In this document: positions 52,114-61,567 of the stretch, piece after piece
How the letters are laid out: each line of letters starts with the position of its first letter
How positions within the stretch are numbered: position 1 is the stretch's first letter
Source of the DNA: Oceanobacillus sojae
GTDB taxonomy: Bacteria > Bacillota > Bacilli > Bacillales > Amphibacillaceae
Assembly: GCF_900162665.1 (NCBI RefSeq)
Contig: NZ_LT727812.1
Location: forward strand, 1,224,177 to 1,288,176
Length of the DNA: 64,000 nucleotides
Reading direction: 5' to 3'
Translations under genes and position numbers: made by a program
Notes under the pieces: generated by a model
What the model saw: only the letters and a program-made list of their open reading frames with translations
Database searches by the model: none
Told to the model about the DNA's origin: nothing

Positions 52114-52251
52114 TTATTTTTTTAAACAGTTCATATGTCTTCTCAACTCATCCAGCATCCATGCACCAAAAACAGATTCTTCTATTGCATGATACAGAAT
52201 AGGTATTTGCATAAATCCTAAAAATAACTTTCTTAATAATTTATCTTCCAA
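52114..52251 (-). pseudogene. N-terminal fragment of a PadR-family regulator
   Basis: From TTG 52251 (nine bases after CAGGAG) the frame reads 45 codons: (M)EDKLLRKLFLGFMQIPILYH then AIEESVFGAWMLDELRRH. This matches the beginning of the PadR winged helix as found beside chrA. It stops after MNCLKK, so the recognition helix, wing and dimerisation domain are missing. The original regulator was cut by a deletion that brought its start to 26 bases from chrA. Confidence 0.65.
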
Positions 52252-52458
52252 CGGAATTGTCTCCTGCACTATCAATATCGAAACTTGATATCAGATTTCG
52301 TTATTAACTTATCATCGGTACATATCCCTTTCAACCCATTACAATAAGACTTTACATAAACTTTACAAAAGAATCGAATATAAAAAAGCCAATCCGCTCC
52401 ATATATATATGGATCAAATTGACTTTGAATATTTAAACAAATATTTACTTACTCAGGG

Positions 52459-54072
52459 TTAAGCTCCCTCTATCATATCCCGTCTGTTATAGCCGAGATA
52501 ACCAACAACCATCAGAACGATACTGATTACGGTAATTGTAATAAACACAGGCGCATCAAAGCTGTCCATCGGCATTTGCGGAATCCAGCTTTGTACAGCT
52601 GTTTTTAAAAACCACTCCGGTAAATCTAAAATACCGTCAAAGTAATTTAAAATAAAGGAATAACCGAGATAGGCATAAACAACCTTCCCGAGCTTCGGAG
52701 CCCAGCCAAGTGCTAAAGCTGCGAGTGCCGTAAAGAATAAAACCGATGGAAGGAAGTTATAGCCCGCTGCCAGAAAATCACTGATATCCATTGCAGCACT
52801 GTCTCCCATTACGGAAATAGCTGTACCGCCAAGTCCTCCCGCAGCTAGCAGCGTTCCAATTAATCCGGCAATAACAGCTAAACCGATTGTCGTCCAGTAA
52901 AATTGGCCCCTGGTGACTTTGGCAGCGTGAAGCTGACTTAAATGCTGACGGCTTTCTTCAGCGAAAAGCTTATTCACAATCACAATCGGCAGAATTGAAA
53001 CTAGCACCATCATCACCATCATAATCGTGCCAGTAAAGGATTCTTCAATGGATACGCCAGATTGGGCAAACATTTGCTTCATCATCTCATTACTTTCCAG
53101 AAAGGTTTGCATATCTCCGTAAATGGAACCATAAGCAGCACCCATTACACCAAAACCGATCAGCCAGCCGATAGTAACTCCTTTATTCAGCTTGATAAAT
53201 AATCCCCGAACAGATAATAGTGAGCGCTTTGCATTTTCCCGTCCTTCTCTTTCCGGCAGATAACCAGCGCCCATATCACGACCGCCCTCCAGCGCAAAAG
53301 CAAGGATTAGCATCACAACACTGAAAATCAAGGCAAACATAATCGGCAGCCAGCTGTTATCTGTAAATGGATAGGTCAAATATGTCCATCCAAGCGGGTT
53401 AAACATAGAAAAGTCCACATTGGAAACATCCGTGCCGGCACGTATAATATAAAGCAGACCGACGATTCCCAGTGCAGAACCAGTTGCACTGGAGGAAGCC
53501 GGCATAATTTGCGCCATTACCAGGCCGATTACCGCTCCAATGACACCAGCCATTCCAATAGATGCTCCAAATAAAAAGGAGCCCTGGACTGAAATCGTAT
53601 CAACATTAAAAACGATAAGCAGAGCGCTAATGAAAAGCGCTAATATGATATTAATAACAACAACCTCTGCCATTGCCGCAAGTGAGTTCGCCTGCCGCCC
53701 AATTTGAAACGAGCGTACCAGCTCTGTCAATCCGAGATCTTCTTCCTTACGTGTATGTCCAATCACGTGTAAAACAGCCATAATCATTGCAAACAAACCG
53801 CAGAACAATAACATTTCATGCGCATACATCGCGCCTATTGTATAATCAGCCGCTGTTTCAACCGGGGTCGGACCAACCATGGAAACCATCGCCGGGTTTT
53901 GCAATGTCTCAAACATCCCTATCAAACCCTGCCCTTTTGCTATTTCTTCAAAAGCAGGCACAAATCCTCCTGAAAATAAGCCAATTCCGAGAATCCAAAA
54001 AATTATTTTTTTCCAATCACGCTTCAGATATTGCAAAAACAGTATATCCCAGCGTGCAAATTTTTCTTTCAT
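52459..54072 (-). CDS. ABC-2 type permease (polyketide/tetronasin-exporter-like)
   Basis: The 537-residue membrane protein has about 12 helices in two halves, each starting with a polar N-terminal helix (RWDILFLQYLKRDWKKIIFW; LFIKLNKGVTIGWLIGFG) and a long extracytoplasmic loop. The EEDLGLTELVRSFQIGR segment is the coupling region seen in the tetronasin/polyketide exporter permeases. The partner ATPase gene starts the operon 24 bases upstream. Its role is probably drug or antibiotic efflux under a divergent TetR. Confidence 0.85.
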   Translation of the reverse strand: MKEKFARWDILFLQYLKRDWKKIIFWILGIGLFSGGFVPAFEEIAKGQGLIGMFETLQNPAMVSMVGPTPVETAADYTIGAMYAHEMLLFCGLFAMIMAVLHVIGHTRKEEDLGLTELVRSFQIGRQANSLAAMAEVVVINIILALFISALLIVFNVDTISVQGSFLFGASIGMAGVIGAVIGLVMAQIMPASSSATGSALGIVGLLYIIRAGTDVSNVDFSMFNPLGWTYLTYPFTDNSWLPIMFALIFSVVMLILAFALEGGRDMGAGYLPEREGRENAKRSLLSVRGLFIKLNKGVTIGWLIGFGVMGAAYGSIYGDMQTFLESNEMMKQMFAQSGVSIEESFTGTIMMVMMVLVSILPIVIVNKLFAEESRQHLSQLHAAKVTRGQFYWTTIGLAVIAGLIGTLLAAGGLGGTAISVMGDSAAMDISDFLAAGYNFLPSVLFFTALAALALGWAPKLGKVVYAYLGYSFILNYFDGILDLPEWFLKTAVQSWIPQMPMDSFDAPVFITITVISIVLMVVGYLGYNRRDMIEGA

Positions 54073-54096
54073 TTTCTTTCACCTCTCCATCAGCGC

Positions 54097-54978
54097 TTAT
54101 CCCTCATAATGACGCATAAATAAATCCTCCAGTGTCGGCGGAACAGCTTCAAATTTCTTCACACCCAGCTTGGTTGCTTCCACTAAAATATCATTGATAT
54201 GCTTGTTGTCGGCAGAAAAGGTTGCTTGATTATCTTTTTGCATAAAATCATGCACACCTTCTACAGTCTCCATTTTCGAAACGTCTTCTTCCGTTACTAA
54301 AGTTACAGCAGAGCGGGTCAAATGCCTTAATTCATCCAATGTCCCCGATTCTACAATCTCCCCCTGACGAATAATAACAACCCTGTCAGCTAAACGCTCT
54401 ACCTCGCTCAAAATATGAGAAGACAGCAAAATGGATTTCCCTGCTTCTTTGATTTTTTCTACCTCCTCCTGAAAAACTGCTTCCATTAAAGGATCAAGCC
54501 CGGAAGTCGGCTCATCAAAAATATATAAATCAGAATTCACGGACAATGCTGCAATTAACCCAACCTTTTGACGGTTCCCTTTCGAGTACCCTTTCGCTTT
54601 TTTCTTCGGATCCAATTCAAAGCGTTTAATTAAATAATCACGTTTTTGCTTATCTCCACCGCCATGCAGCTTCATAAACAAGTCAATAATTTCTCCGCCT
54701 GTCAGACTCCCCCAAAGTGCAACATCTCCCGGAACATACGAAATACGTTTATGAATTTCCAAGCTATCCTTCCAGACGTCCTTTCCAAAAATCTCTGCTT
54801 TCCCGGCATCACGCTTGATAATTCCTAATAAAACACGGATTGTTGTTGATTTACCAGCTCCATTGGGACCGATAAAACCGACAACTTCTCCAGCACCAAC
54901 TGTGAATGTCACATCACTTAACGCCTGAAATTTACCAAACTTCTTTTGCAGGCCTTTTATCTTCACAATTTCTGTCAT
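54097..54978 (-). CDS. ABC transporter ATPase of a two-gene exporter
   Basis: The 293-residue ATPase has Walker A GPNGAGKST, Q-loop YVPGD, the signature YSKGNRQKVGL (SKGNRQ in place of LSGGQ, as is common in this branch), Walker B LYIFDEPTSGLDP and LLSSHILSE. The C-terminal ~80 residues are a regulatory extension. ATG 54978 (or 54981) follows GGAGAG. First gene of the operon with the permease; divergent from a TetR gene. Confidence 0.9.
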   Translation of the reverse strand: MTEIVKIKGLQKKFGKFQALSDVTFTVGAGEVVGFIGPNGAGKSTTIRVLLGIIKRDAGKAEIFGKDVWKDSLEIHKRISYVPGDVALWGSLTGGEIIDLFMKLHGGGDKQKRDYLIKRFELDPKKKAKGYSKGNRQKVGLIAALSVNSDLYIFDEPTSGLDPLMEAVFQEEVEKIKEAGKSILLSSHILSEVERLADRVVIIRQGEIVESGTLDELRHLTRSAVTLVTEEDVSKMETVEGVHDFMQKDNQATFSADNKHINDILVEATKLGVKKFEAVPPTLEDLFMRHYEG

Positions 54979-55285
54979 CATGCTGACTCTCCTTCTTTCT
55001 GCAATTTAATGTCTTGTTTTAACTTACTTTTTCATTTAAGAAGGTAATACCTCTGAATAAAACTATTAATATGATTTCAGTTCATTTTAATGCATGAAAA
55101 ATATAATTTTAAACCAAAAACATATTTAATAGTTCAATATTATTCCTTTTTATTTGTTTAGTCAATAAGATAAATACTATTTTTTATTTGCCAGTTCATA
55201 ATTAGATATATATAATAAATAGGAAGAAATACGCTTTTTTGAAGAAATTTTTTGATGAATGCGCAATAGAAGGCAGGTAATAAAT

Positions 55286-55885
55286 TTGAACGGTTTTGAA
55301 AAAAGAACAGAAGAAAAGAAAAAGAATATTTTAGAAGCAGCATTTGAGCTGATGAATAGAAATGAGGAAGGCAAAAATATAACCATGGATAAAATTGCTA
55401 AACATGCCAATGTAGGGAAAGCCACCCTCTTTAAGTATTTTGGCAGCAAAGACAACCTTATTCATGAGGTTTTTCAACACGTTATAAATCAATTGATCGA
55501 TTCGGCAAAAGAAATTATGGCAGAAAATAAGCCTTTTGAAGAAACGATGATTACATTAAGCCAAAATAAAATTAGTTTACTAGATAAAATCAGTCAGCCA
55601 TTTTATATGAAAATGATGGATTTTTTTACAGAAAAGGACGAAGACGGCTTATCTTTGATGATGCAAAAATTTAATGAAGTAAACTATGGGATGTTACTGG
55701 ATTTATTTCATCGCGGGCGTAAAGAAGGAAAAGTGGATTTAAAATATTCAGATGAATTTCTGCTGCTGTATTTTCAAGCGATTGTAGAAGGCATTTCCAG
55801 TCCGCAGATATATGAAAAAATTGCTCCTTATACAGAGGAATGGACAGAAATATTCATTAAAGGAATTGCCCCGAGAAAGGATTGA
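55286..55885 (+). CDS. TetR-family repressor, likely controlling the ABC exporter
   Basis: The 199-residue protein has an N-terminal helix-turn-helix (ITMDKIAKHANVGKATLFKY, then FGSKDNLI) and a C-terminal helical domain with FYMKMMDFFTEK. TTG 55286 is eight bases after AGGCAGG; ATG 55259 has no site. It is divergent from the exporter operon, the usual place for its repressor. Confidence 0.85.
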   Translation: MNGFEKRTEEKKKNILEAAFELMNRNEEGKNITMDKIAKHANVGKATLFKYFGSKDNLIHEVFQHVINQLIDSAKEIMAENKPFEETMITLSQNKISLLDKISQPFYMKMMDFFTEKDEDGLSLMMQKFNEVNYGMLLDLFHRGRKEGKVDLKYSDEFLLLYFQAIVEGISSPQIYEKIAPYTEEWTEIFIKGIAPRKD

Positions 55886-55973
55886 TAATGCTCAGTGCTC
55901 CCTATTTTTTCCTCTTTCTATCAACTTCAAACATGAATTTCATCGTTCTTCTAAAAAAATTGCCCTAATAAAA

Positions 55974-56003
55974 AAGCTGGGAGTCGCCCAGCTTCTTTTA
56001 TTT
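55974..56003 (+). terminator. Terminator of the TetR gene
   Basis: AAGCTGGG (55974-55981) and CCCAGCTT (55987-55994) with a 5-base loop, followed by CTTTTATTTT. Confidence 0.85.
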
Positions 56004-56115
56004 TCGCTCCAATAGGAACGAAAGAAACGTCTTTTGTATCTACATTTTTACACTAATCCATAGTGAAATTTTATCAACATGGCATTTTAGCTCTATTAAA
56101 AGGGTTTCCTTCACC

Positions 56116-56475
56116 CTAATATCCCACTTCAACTACAGCATTAACAATATACATTAAATCATTTTTATCCTCCTGATCACTTAAATAAATACCGCTTGTA
56201 GTAGCTAATCCGCCCTCTAATTTCTCCACCGTCACTGTTCCATATGGTACTAATTTTTTGATTTTTTCCTCATCCAAATGCTCTATATCCCTGGGAAGAC
56301 CTAATTTCACATTTACCTTCATATTATTTAGATCCTGATCAGGTAGGCTGTTCTGAATACCCGGCATCGAATTAGTATAAATCGCGTTGATAACAGCACG
56401 CTCTGCTGCCTGATTGACATCCTGCCCATGTAAATCTACTCCTGTACCCGTCTGAATAAATATCATTTGTTCCAT
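56116..56475 (-). CDS. Lin0512 family protein
   Basis: The 119-residue protein has MIFIQTGTGVDLHGQDVNQA, AAERAVINAIYTNSMPGIQ and LPRDIEHLDEEKIKKLVPYG, features of the Lin0512 (PF09585) family, small proteins of unknown function widespread in bacteria. GGAGAG precedes ATG 56475. Monocistronic. Confidence 0.8.
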   Translation of the reverse strand: MEQMIFIQTGTGVDLHGQDVNQAAERAVINAIYTNSMPGIQNSLPDQDLNNMKVNVKLGLPRDIEHLDEEKIKKLVPYGTVTVEKLEGGLATTSGIYLSDQEDKNDLMYIVNAVVEVGY

Positions 56476-56610
56476 CTTTTTTCTCTCCTTCTTGATTTTT
56501 CAATATTTCTTTATAACACATGATTGACTTGTTTCTATATATACCCGTTTTTTGAAAAAGCAAAAACTATAATTTCTCCGCCCTCGCTTATACACATATA
56601 ATGAAAAAAA

Positions 56611-56667
56611 GACAGCATTACGTACAATTTAGTACGAACGCTGCCTCCCCAGCCTAAACGAAGGCTG
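56611..56667 (-). terminator. Two adjacent hairpins after sda
   Basis: On the minus strand the arms 56645-56632 and 56625-56611 (core GCAGCGTTCGTAC) form an imperfect stem followed by seven T. A second short hairpin (CCAGCCT/AGGCTGG, 56648-56667) lies between it and sda. Confidence 0.6.
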
Positions 56668-56673
56668 GTAGAA

Positions 56674-56976
56674 TTCTACTTCCGATTTTAGCAATTATTG
56701 ATCATCAAGCAATGAAACTATAAATACTCTACCGCTATTACCATTCAAAAGTAGTCGTTATGTCCATTGCTTTCGTGTTACCTTTTTGGCTCCTCTCTTC
56801 ACGTTTTTTGATTTCATTTTTTAATGCCGTGCAAAAATTTGGTTCCAGTTTTAATTCGGTTGCATTTCTCAAAGACTCTTTTAAGAGTTCATCTGACAAA
56901 TGCCTGAGACTGTTCATGGATATTCCTCCCACGTTTGCATTTTGAACTCTTTGATTTTAAATTATCGGAAGTAGAA
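56674..56976. repeat. 13-bp inverted repeat flanking sda
   Basis: TTCTACTTCCGAT (56674-56686) and its exact reverse complement ATCGGAAGTAGAA (56964-56976) bracket a 303-base segment containing sda and little else. The arrangement resembles the ends of a small mobile or miniature element. Confidence 0.5.
56738..56917 (-). CDS. sda: Sporulation inhibitor Sda
   Basis: The 59-residue protein reads LRHLSDELLKESLRNATELK followed by NFCTALKNEIKKREE, matching the helical hairpin of Sda (LSDELLxESYxKAtEmnL...F..LxxNEIKRR). Sda blocks the sporulation histidine kinases when DNA replication is disturbed. It carries a C-terminal extension of about 15 residues compared with the ~46-52 residue B. subtilis protein. 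GGGAGG precedes ATG 56917; the longer frame is discarded. Confidence 0.88.
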   Translation of the reverse strand: MNSLRHLSDELLKESLRNATELKLEPNFCTALKNEIKKREERSQKGNTKAMDITTTFEW

Positions 56977-57123
56977 CCTATCTAAATTATTACAAAGTAA
57001 GACAAAAAGGGGCAAAATATTTCGACAATAAATAGGAAGAATTATATTATTCGAAGTTTATTTCTTCATTTTTCAGCGGTTGTTTTCCTTATTATCAGAA
57101 ACAGAGAAAATAAAATCCCGTAA

Positions 57124-57165
57124 AAAAAAGGATTTTCGCATATTTCGATACGAAAATCCTTTTTT
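57124..57165. terminator. Bidirectional terminator downstream of the phn-ptp operon
   Basis: AAAAAAGGATTTTCG (57124-57138) pairs perfectly with CGAAAATCCTTTTTT (57151-57165). It lies 59 bases after the last stop of the minus-strand operon. Confidence 0.9.
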
Positions 57166-57223
57166 CATTAAAATATCTATCCCAAAATCATTCGATCAGT
57201 ACGGTGTTTCCATAAGTACAATG

Positions 57224-57985
57224 CTATTTCCATTCAACAACAGGAGCTGTACCAGCTTCTTGTCCAAGCCTTCCTTTTACCCGATCCAAAACATCCTGCT
57301 CCACGCCTTTTGCTAATAAGTATTTTTCAACATCCCCATATATTTCCACAAGATAATCATAAGCACGGATTATATACTCTCTGCTGGAATATAGGAATTC
57401 TTTAGGTACCTCAAAAGGAGTTGTACCACCTTTATCAAATTGATGAAAGGATACCAAATTGGTATATGTCACTTCATAATTAGAAATGATATCTTTTTTC
57501 TCCACACCGGCCAGCCCAAGCAGCAGCATAGCCAAAACACCCGTACGATCCTTCCCGGCTACACAGTGGAAAAGAAAGCCACCGTCTGCTGACTGGTCAA
57601 TAATATTAAAGACAACCTGTACATAAGGACTTTCTTCAAGCATTTTCACATAAAAATCGCCCATAGTCAGATCCTTCAAAGCGTCGGCCTCCAGTATCGG
57701 CTGCCCGGCAAACGGAATGTTGTGATAGTCGCAGAAATCAGCTTCAGCGAGCGGATTCGGGTGCTCTTCCACCTCATCTGTCCCACGTAAATCAATGACT
57801 GTTTTTACACCGTATGCTTCTAAAAAGGAGCTGTCATCCTCCGTTAATTTATGCATATCGCTTGACCTTAGGAATGCATGCCATTTTACCTGTTCGCCTC
57901 TTTCTGTACTGTACCCGCCTAATTCACGGCAGTTTTCTACTCCTTCCAGCGGTAAACGAACCCAATTTAATGCTGCATTTTTCAT
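57224..57985 (-). CDS. Tyrosine/dual-specificity phosphatase (Y_phosphatase3-type)
   Basis: The 253-residue protein has NCRELGGYST near the N-terminus, VIDLRGTDEVEEHPNP, and the catalytic P-loop HCVAGKDRTGV (Cys141, Arg147). This is the bacterial tyrosine/lipid phosphatase family (PF13350). It is the last gene of phnD-C-E-E, 40 bases after the second permease, with GGAGAGG before ATG 57985. The pairing suggests hydrolysis of a phosphate ester brought in by the transporter rather than protein-tyrosine signalling (inference). Confidence 0.88.
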   Translation of the reverse strand: MKNAALNWVRLPLEGVENCRELGGYSTERGEQVKWHAFLRSSDMHKLTEDDSSFLEAYGVKTVIDLRGTDEVEEHPNPLAEADFCDYHNIPFAGQPILEADALKDLTMGDFYVKMLEESPYVQVVFNIIDQSADGGFLFHCVAGKDRTGVLAMLLLGLAGVEKKDIISNYEVTYTNLVSFHQFDKGGTTPFEVPKEFLYSSREYIIRAYDYLVEIYGDVEKYLLAKGVEQDVLDRVKGRLGQEAGTAPVVEWK

Positions 57986-58025
57986 AGAATATCCTCTCCT
58001 CAGCTATCATTTTTTTATCAATCCA

Positions 58026-58826
58026 TTATCTGCTGCCATGTGTTATTTTGCTTTTGATTCGCGTCATTAAAAATTCAATGATAAGCATGAAACTGCAGAT
58101 AATGATAACAATTGTTGTTGTTTGTGCATAATTGTATGTTCCTATTGCCTGGGTAAGCAGCAGTCCAATTCCACCTACACCAATGATTCCCAGACTGATT
58201 GATTCGGAAATATTCCCTTCAAACCGGACTGTGATCCATGCAACGAAGGAAGTAATGCAAAGCGGCAATAACCCATGGTAAACGATGCTGAACCAGGAAG
58301 CCCCAGTAGAACGCATCGCTTCAATGACATCGTACCCGGCATCTTCAATACTTCCCGTAAACATTTTCACCAGGTAGCCAATCGCAGAAAATAACATCGC
58401 AATGAAGCCAGAGGTATTTCCAAAGCCCAGGCTGGCAATAACCATTAAACCCCAAACCAGCGATGGAATAGAACGGATTATTGCGAAGAAGCCTTTAATG
58501 AAACTGGATAAAAAGTTATTTGGTGTGATATTTGATGCTGCTAAGAAACTCAGAATCATCGCTAAACATACACCAACAACTAAAGCTAAAAAGGCTAAAG
58601 ATAAACTCGTCACAAGCTCTAATAATGCAGCTGGAATAATAGAAGCGTCAATCGCCATCATACTATTCAAAACACCCGGAACATTTTCCAGCCGCGCGAA
58701 AAATTGTTCCAAATTAAGATTTATCAGTGTTGCAGCTATCACAAATATCGATATAAGTGCAATAATCAAAAGTATCATCTTCCAGACGGAGCCTTTCGAT
58801 GTTACACGAATATAATTCATTTCCAT
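58026..58826 (-). CDS. phnE: Phosphonate-type ABC permease PhnE (second copy)
   Basis: The 266-residue permease has about six helices with the EAA coupling loop IEAMRSTGASWFSIVYHGLL and GIIGVGGIGLLL in the C-terminal half. It pairs with the other PhnE to form the membrane pore for phosphonate or phosphite/phosphate-ester import. GGGAG precedes ATG 58826. Start 18 bases after the preceding phnE stop. Confidence 0.88.
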   Translation of the reverse strand: MEMNYIRVTSKGSVWKMILLIIALISIFVIAATLINLNLEQFFARLENVPGVLNSMMAIDASIIPAALLELVTSLSLAFLALVVGVCLAMILSFLAASNITPNNFLSSFIKGFFAIIRSIPSLVWGLMVIASLGFGNTSGFIAMLFSAIGYLVKMFTGSIEDAGYDVIEAMRSTGASWFSIVYHGLLPLCITSFVAWITVRFEGNISESISLGIIGVGGIGLLLTQAIGTYNYAQTTTIVIIICSFMLIIEFLMTRIKSKITHGSR

Positions 58827-58844
58827 AGAGAATCACTCCCTTCT

Positions 58845-59639
58845 TTATACCAATTTTTTACGCAGCGTATTCGTCACAAACTCCGTTAATAGAATGATTG
58901 AAACAATCACTATAATAATTCCCAATGCTTCCCCATAATTGAATAAATTAATATTTGTATCTATCAGGACACCGATTCCACCGGATCCGACAAGGCCTAA
59001 TACGACTGATGCACGGACATTAATTTCAAATGAAAATAATGTCCAGTTTATCCATGAAGGCACAAATTGCGGCAATACTCCATGTAATAAAATCTGAAAA
59101 TAGGATGAGCCGTTTGCCCGCAGCGCCTCTAATTTCTCACCGGATATTTCATCAATAGATTCGGCATAGCTTTTCCCTAAAAATCCGATAGTGACGAGAA
59201 TAAGTGCCAGCACGCCAACGATACCGCCTAACCCAAATATGTAGACAAGTAATGCTCCCCAGATAACAAAGGGAATATTACGCAGTATAGAGACAAATGC
59301 GCGGCAAATCACGCGGATACTTTTAACCTTATTCGTATTTTCTGAGATAAGAATTCCCAGAATCAGCGCTAAAATACTTGATAGAAAGGTAGCAATCACA
59401 GCATAGCCAATCGTATCCAGAACCGCCGGAATGTATTGCTGGACATTTTCTAAACTTGGCGGAAAGAAATTCTGGAAGAAAAAGAGAATAAAATTCGGCA
59501 GCCCCATCACCATATCGACAATAGAAATCTTAAGATAAATAACGGCAAATAAAAAGGTGGCACAGAGTAAAGCTGCAATCAACAAAGGCTTTTTCGAATC
59601 CCGCTGATCGAGCATTATTTTTGGGTTAAGATTACTCAT
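58845..59639 (-). CDS. phnE: Phosphonate-type ABC permease PhnE (first copy)
   Basis: The 264-residue permease has about six helices, coupling loop LEALRANGSSYFQILLHGVL then PQFVPSW, and LGLVGSGGIGVLID. Its ATG 59639 overlaps the phnC stop (ATGA), with GGAGG upstream. Heteromeric with the second PhnE. Confidence 0.88.
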   Translation of the reverse strand: MSNLNPKIMLDQRDSKKPLLIAALLCATFLFAVIYLKISIVDMVMGLPNFILFFFQNFFPPSLENVQQYIPAVLDTIGYAVIATFLSSILALILGILISENTNKVKSIRVICRAFVSILRNIPFVIWGALLVYIFGLGGIVGVLALILVTIGFLGKSYAESIDEISGEKLEALRANGSSYFQILLHGVLPQFVPSWINWTLFSFEINVRASVVLGLVGSGGIGVLIDTNINLFNYGEALGIIIVIVSIILLTEFVTNTLRKKLV

Positions 59640-60481
59640 GCCTTCTGTCCTCCAGTTAGTTGTAACGCCGGTTCTCCCTTAACTTCTGTCTGCATGTCCG
59701 TTTGAATCACATCATTTTGCAGCGTTATTTGTGATTCTTTTCCTTCATAAATTGAACGGACCATTTCATCCGTTAATTCAACTGGTTTACCATCAAATAC
59801 AACCTTCCCGTTCTTAATGCCGACGATCCGGCTTGCAAACTTCTTCGCATAATCCACCTGATGCAGATTAACGATACATGTCAGCTGCTTCTCCTTTGAA
59901 ATATCATGCAGCTGCTCCATCACAATATTAGCGGACATCGGGTCAAGGGACGCAATTGGCTCATCTGCAAGCAGCAGCTTCGGTCTTTGCAGCAGTGCCC
60001 GGCATATACCCACACGCTGCATTTGCCCGCCAGACAGCTCATTGGCCCGTTTATAAATTTGATCTTTTAGACCTACTTTTTCTAAAATCTCCACTGCTTC
60101 CTTTTTATCTTCATGCTTGAACAGCCCGAAAATACTTTTATACAACGGTGTATCATGCAGTCTGCCATGCAGCACATTTTTAATCACATTTGTTCTGCCA
60201 ATTAAATTATAATGCTGGAAAATCATCCCTATTTTCGAACGTTCTTTTCTCAGCTTACCTCCACTTGCTTTTTCCAGATTGTCTCCATCAAAAATCAGAT
60301 TCCCTTCCGTTGGATCAATCAGACGATTAATACAGCGGATAAAGGTAGATTTCCCAGCCCCTGACGGACCGATAACCACAATAAATTCTCCAGGATAAAA
60401 ATCAATTGAAATACCATTTAAAGCACGTGTTGATTTTCCATATACCTTCACTAAATCTTTAATGGATAATAATGGTTCCAT
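59636..60481 (-). CDS. phnC: Phosphonate-type ABC ATPase PhnC
   Basis: The 281-residue ATPase has Walker A GPSGAGKST, Q-loop FQHYNLIGRT, signature LSGGQMQRVGICRAL, Walker B LLLADEPIASLDP and switch His in NLHQVDYA, typical of PhnC (RTNVIKNVLHGRL is also characteristic). A 30-residue C-terminal tail follows. It powers import by the two PhnE subunits. GAGGGGG overlaps the end of phnD upstream. Confidence 0.92.
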   Translation of the reverse strand: MEPLLSIKDLVKVYGKSTRALNGISIDFYPGEFIVVIGPSGAGKSTFIRCINRLIDPTEGNLIFDGDNLEKASGGKLRKERSKIGMIFQHYNLIGRTNVIKNVLHGRLHDTPLYKSIFGLFKHEDKKEAVEILEKVGLKDQIYKRANELSGGQMQRVGICRALLQRPKLLLADEPIASLDPMSANIVMEQLHDISKEKQLTCIVNLHQVDYAKKFASRIVGIKNGKVVFDGKPVELTDEMVRSIYEGKESQITLQNDVIQTDMQTEVKGEPALQLTGGQKA

Positions 60482-60484
60482 TTA

Positions 60485-61411
60485 TTATTCAGCCCCCTCT
60501 AATGCATTAATCGTTTCTAACATTTTAATCGTTTCCTCATAGTAATCATCTTCTGTTGGATAAAAGCGTGCATTCGGCGTCTGGTGCAGCGCTTCAAAAT
60601 ATTCTTCATCCTCAAAGCTGACAAACGCATCTTCAATAGCTTGCTTTAAGTCTTCCGGCATATCGCCACGGATGATATAGGATGCATCTGGGATACTTTG
60701 CGTACGGCCAATTATTTTGATATCATCCGGATCGAGATCTGCCGCTTCCAGCATCTGATCAATTTGTCCATTAACAACTGCTGCTGCATCAAAGTCTTCC
60801 ATGGCTACACCCATCAGGCTGTTTGGATGAGATTCTGTAAACGTTACATTTTCGAAAAAGTAACCGGATTGCTCAATTAATGCGGGGTCAAGATCTAATT
60901 CCTGAACAAGGGTTCCCTTTGGATATAGATAACCAGAGGAGGAAGCTGCATTTACAAAAGCGAAATTCTTGCCTTCTAAATCTTCTATACTATTAATCTC
61001 ATCATTATCACCCTGTGTAATAAAGGAAGTATAATATTCCGGGATATCATCTGCCTGTGGTGTTACGAGCAGCTCTGCACCTGCCTTTTTCTGTGCCTGA
61101 TAATAACTCATCGGACTTGCAAGCATCACATCAATATTCCCGCTCGCCATTGCTTCAATCCCCACAGCATAGCTTCCTCCCTGATACTCCACTACATCAA
61201 TACCGACTTCTTCTGCAATATGCTCTCTGAGCTGTGTATGAAGCGTTGGTGAATTAGGGTTATCTTCATTTGGCATTTGAACGATGGCTATTTCTTCCGG
61301 CCAATCGCCATTTTCTCCTTTTCCGGAGGATGCTTCTCCAGTCTTACCGCAAGCTGCCAAAAAAAGAATCAATCCAATCAGTATGAAGCCTTTAAATAAG
61401 TATTTATGCAT
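60485..61411 (-). CDS. phnD: Phosphonate-type substrate-binding lipoprotein PhnD
   Basis: The 308-residue protein has a lipoprotein signal (LAAC, Cys21). The mature domain is a two-lobe binding protein: IAIVQMPNEDNPN, LREHIAEEVGIDVV, VMLASPMSYYQAQKKAGAEL, then FAFVNAASSSGYLYPKGTL with the ligand-binding SSSGYLYP. The SSSG[YF]LxP element is the phosphonate/phosphite-binding loop of PhnD/PtxB. AAGGAG precedes ATG 61411. First gene of the operon, preceded by Pho-box-like repeats. No C-P lyase genes follow, so the ligand may be phosphite, a phosphate ester or a phosphonate degraded elsewhere. Confidence 0.9.
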   Translation of the reverse strand: MHKYLFKGFILIGLILFLAACGKTGEASSGKGENGDWPEEIAIVQMPNEDNPNSPTLHTQLREHIAEEVGIDVVEYQGGSYAVGIEAMASGNIDVMLASPMSYYQAQKKAGAELLVTPQADDIPEYYTSFITQGDNDEINSIEDLEGKNFAFVNAASSSGYLYPKGTLVQELDLDPALIEQSGYFFENVTFTESHPNSLMGVAMEDFDAAAVVNGQIDQMLEAADLDPDDIKIIGRTQSIPDASYIIRGDMPEDLKQAIEDAFVSFEDEEYFEALHQTPNARFYPTEDDYYEETIKMLETINALEGAE

Positions 61412-61567
61412 TGTTCATTCTCCTTCAATGTGAATTGTAGTATTTTTTCATGTGATTATGCCGTGAGACCCTTCCAAATAGATATTTATGATTTCTGGCG
61501 TCTGCAAAAAATGGCATCAATTGTCCCCCTCCTGCATTTTCAATGGTTCTCTGTGCTTACAACTCTT

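Noticed and set aside
58026-59639. Two phnE genes as an assembly duplication
   Set aside because: The proteins are clearly different in sequence; two permeases are normal for this transporter type.
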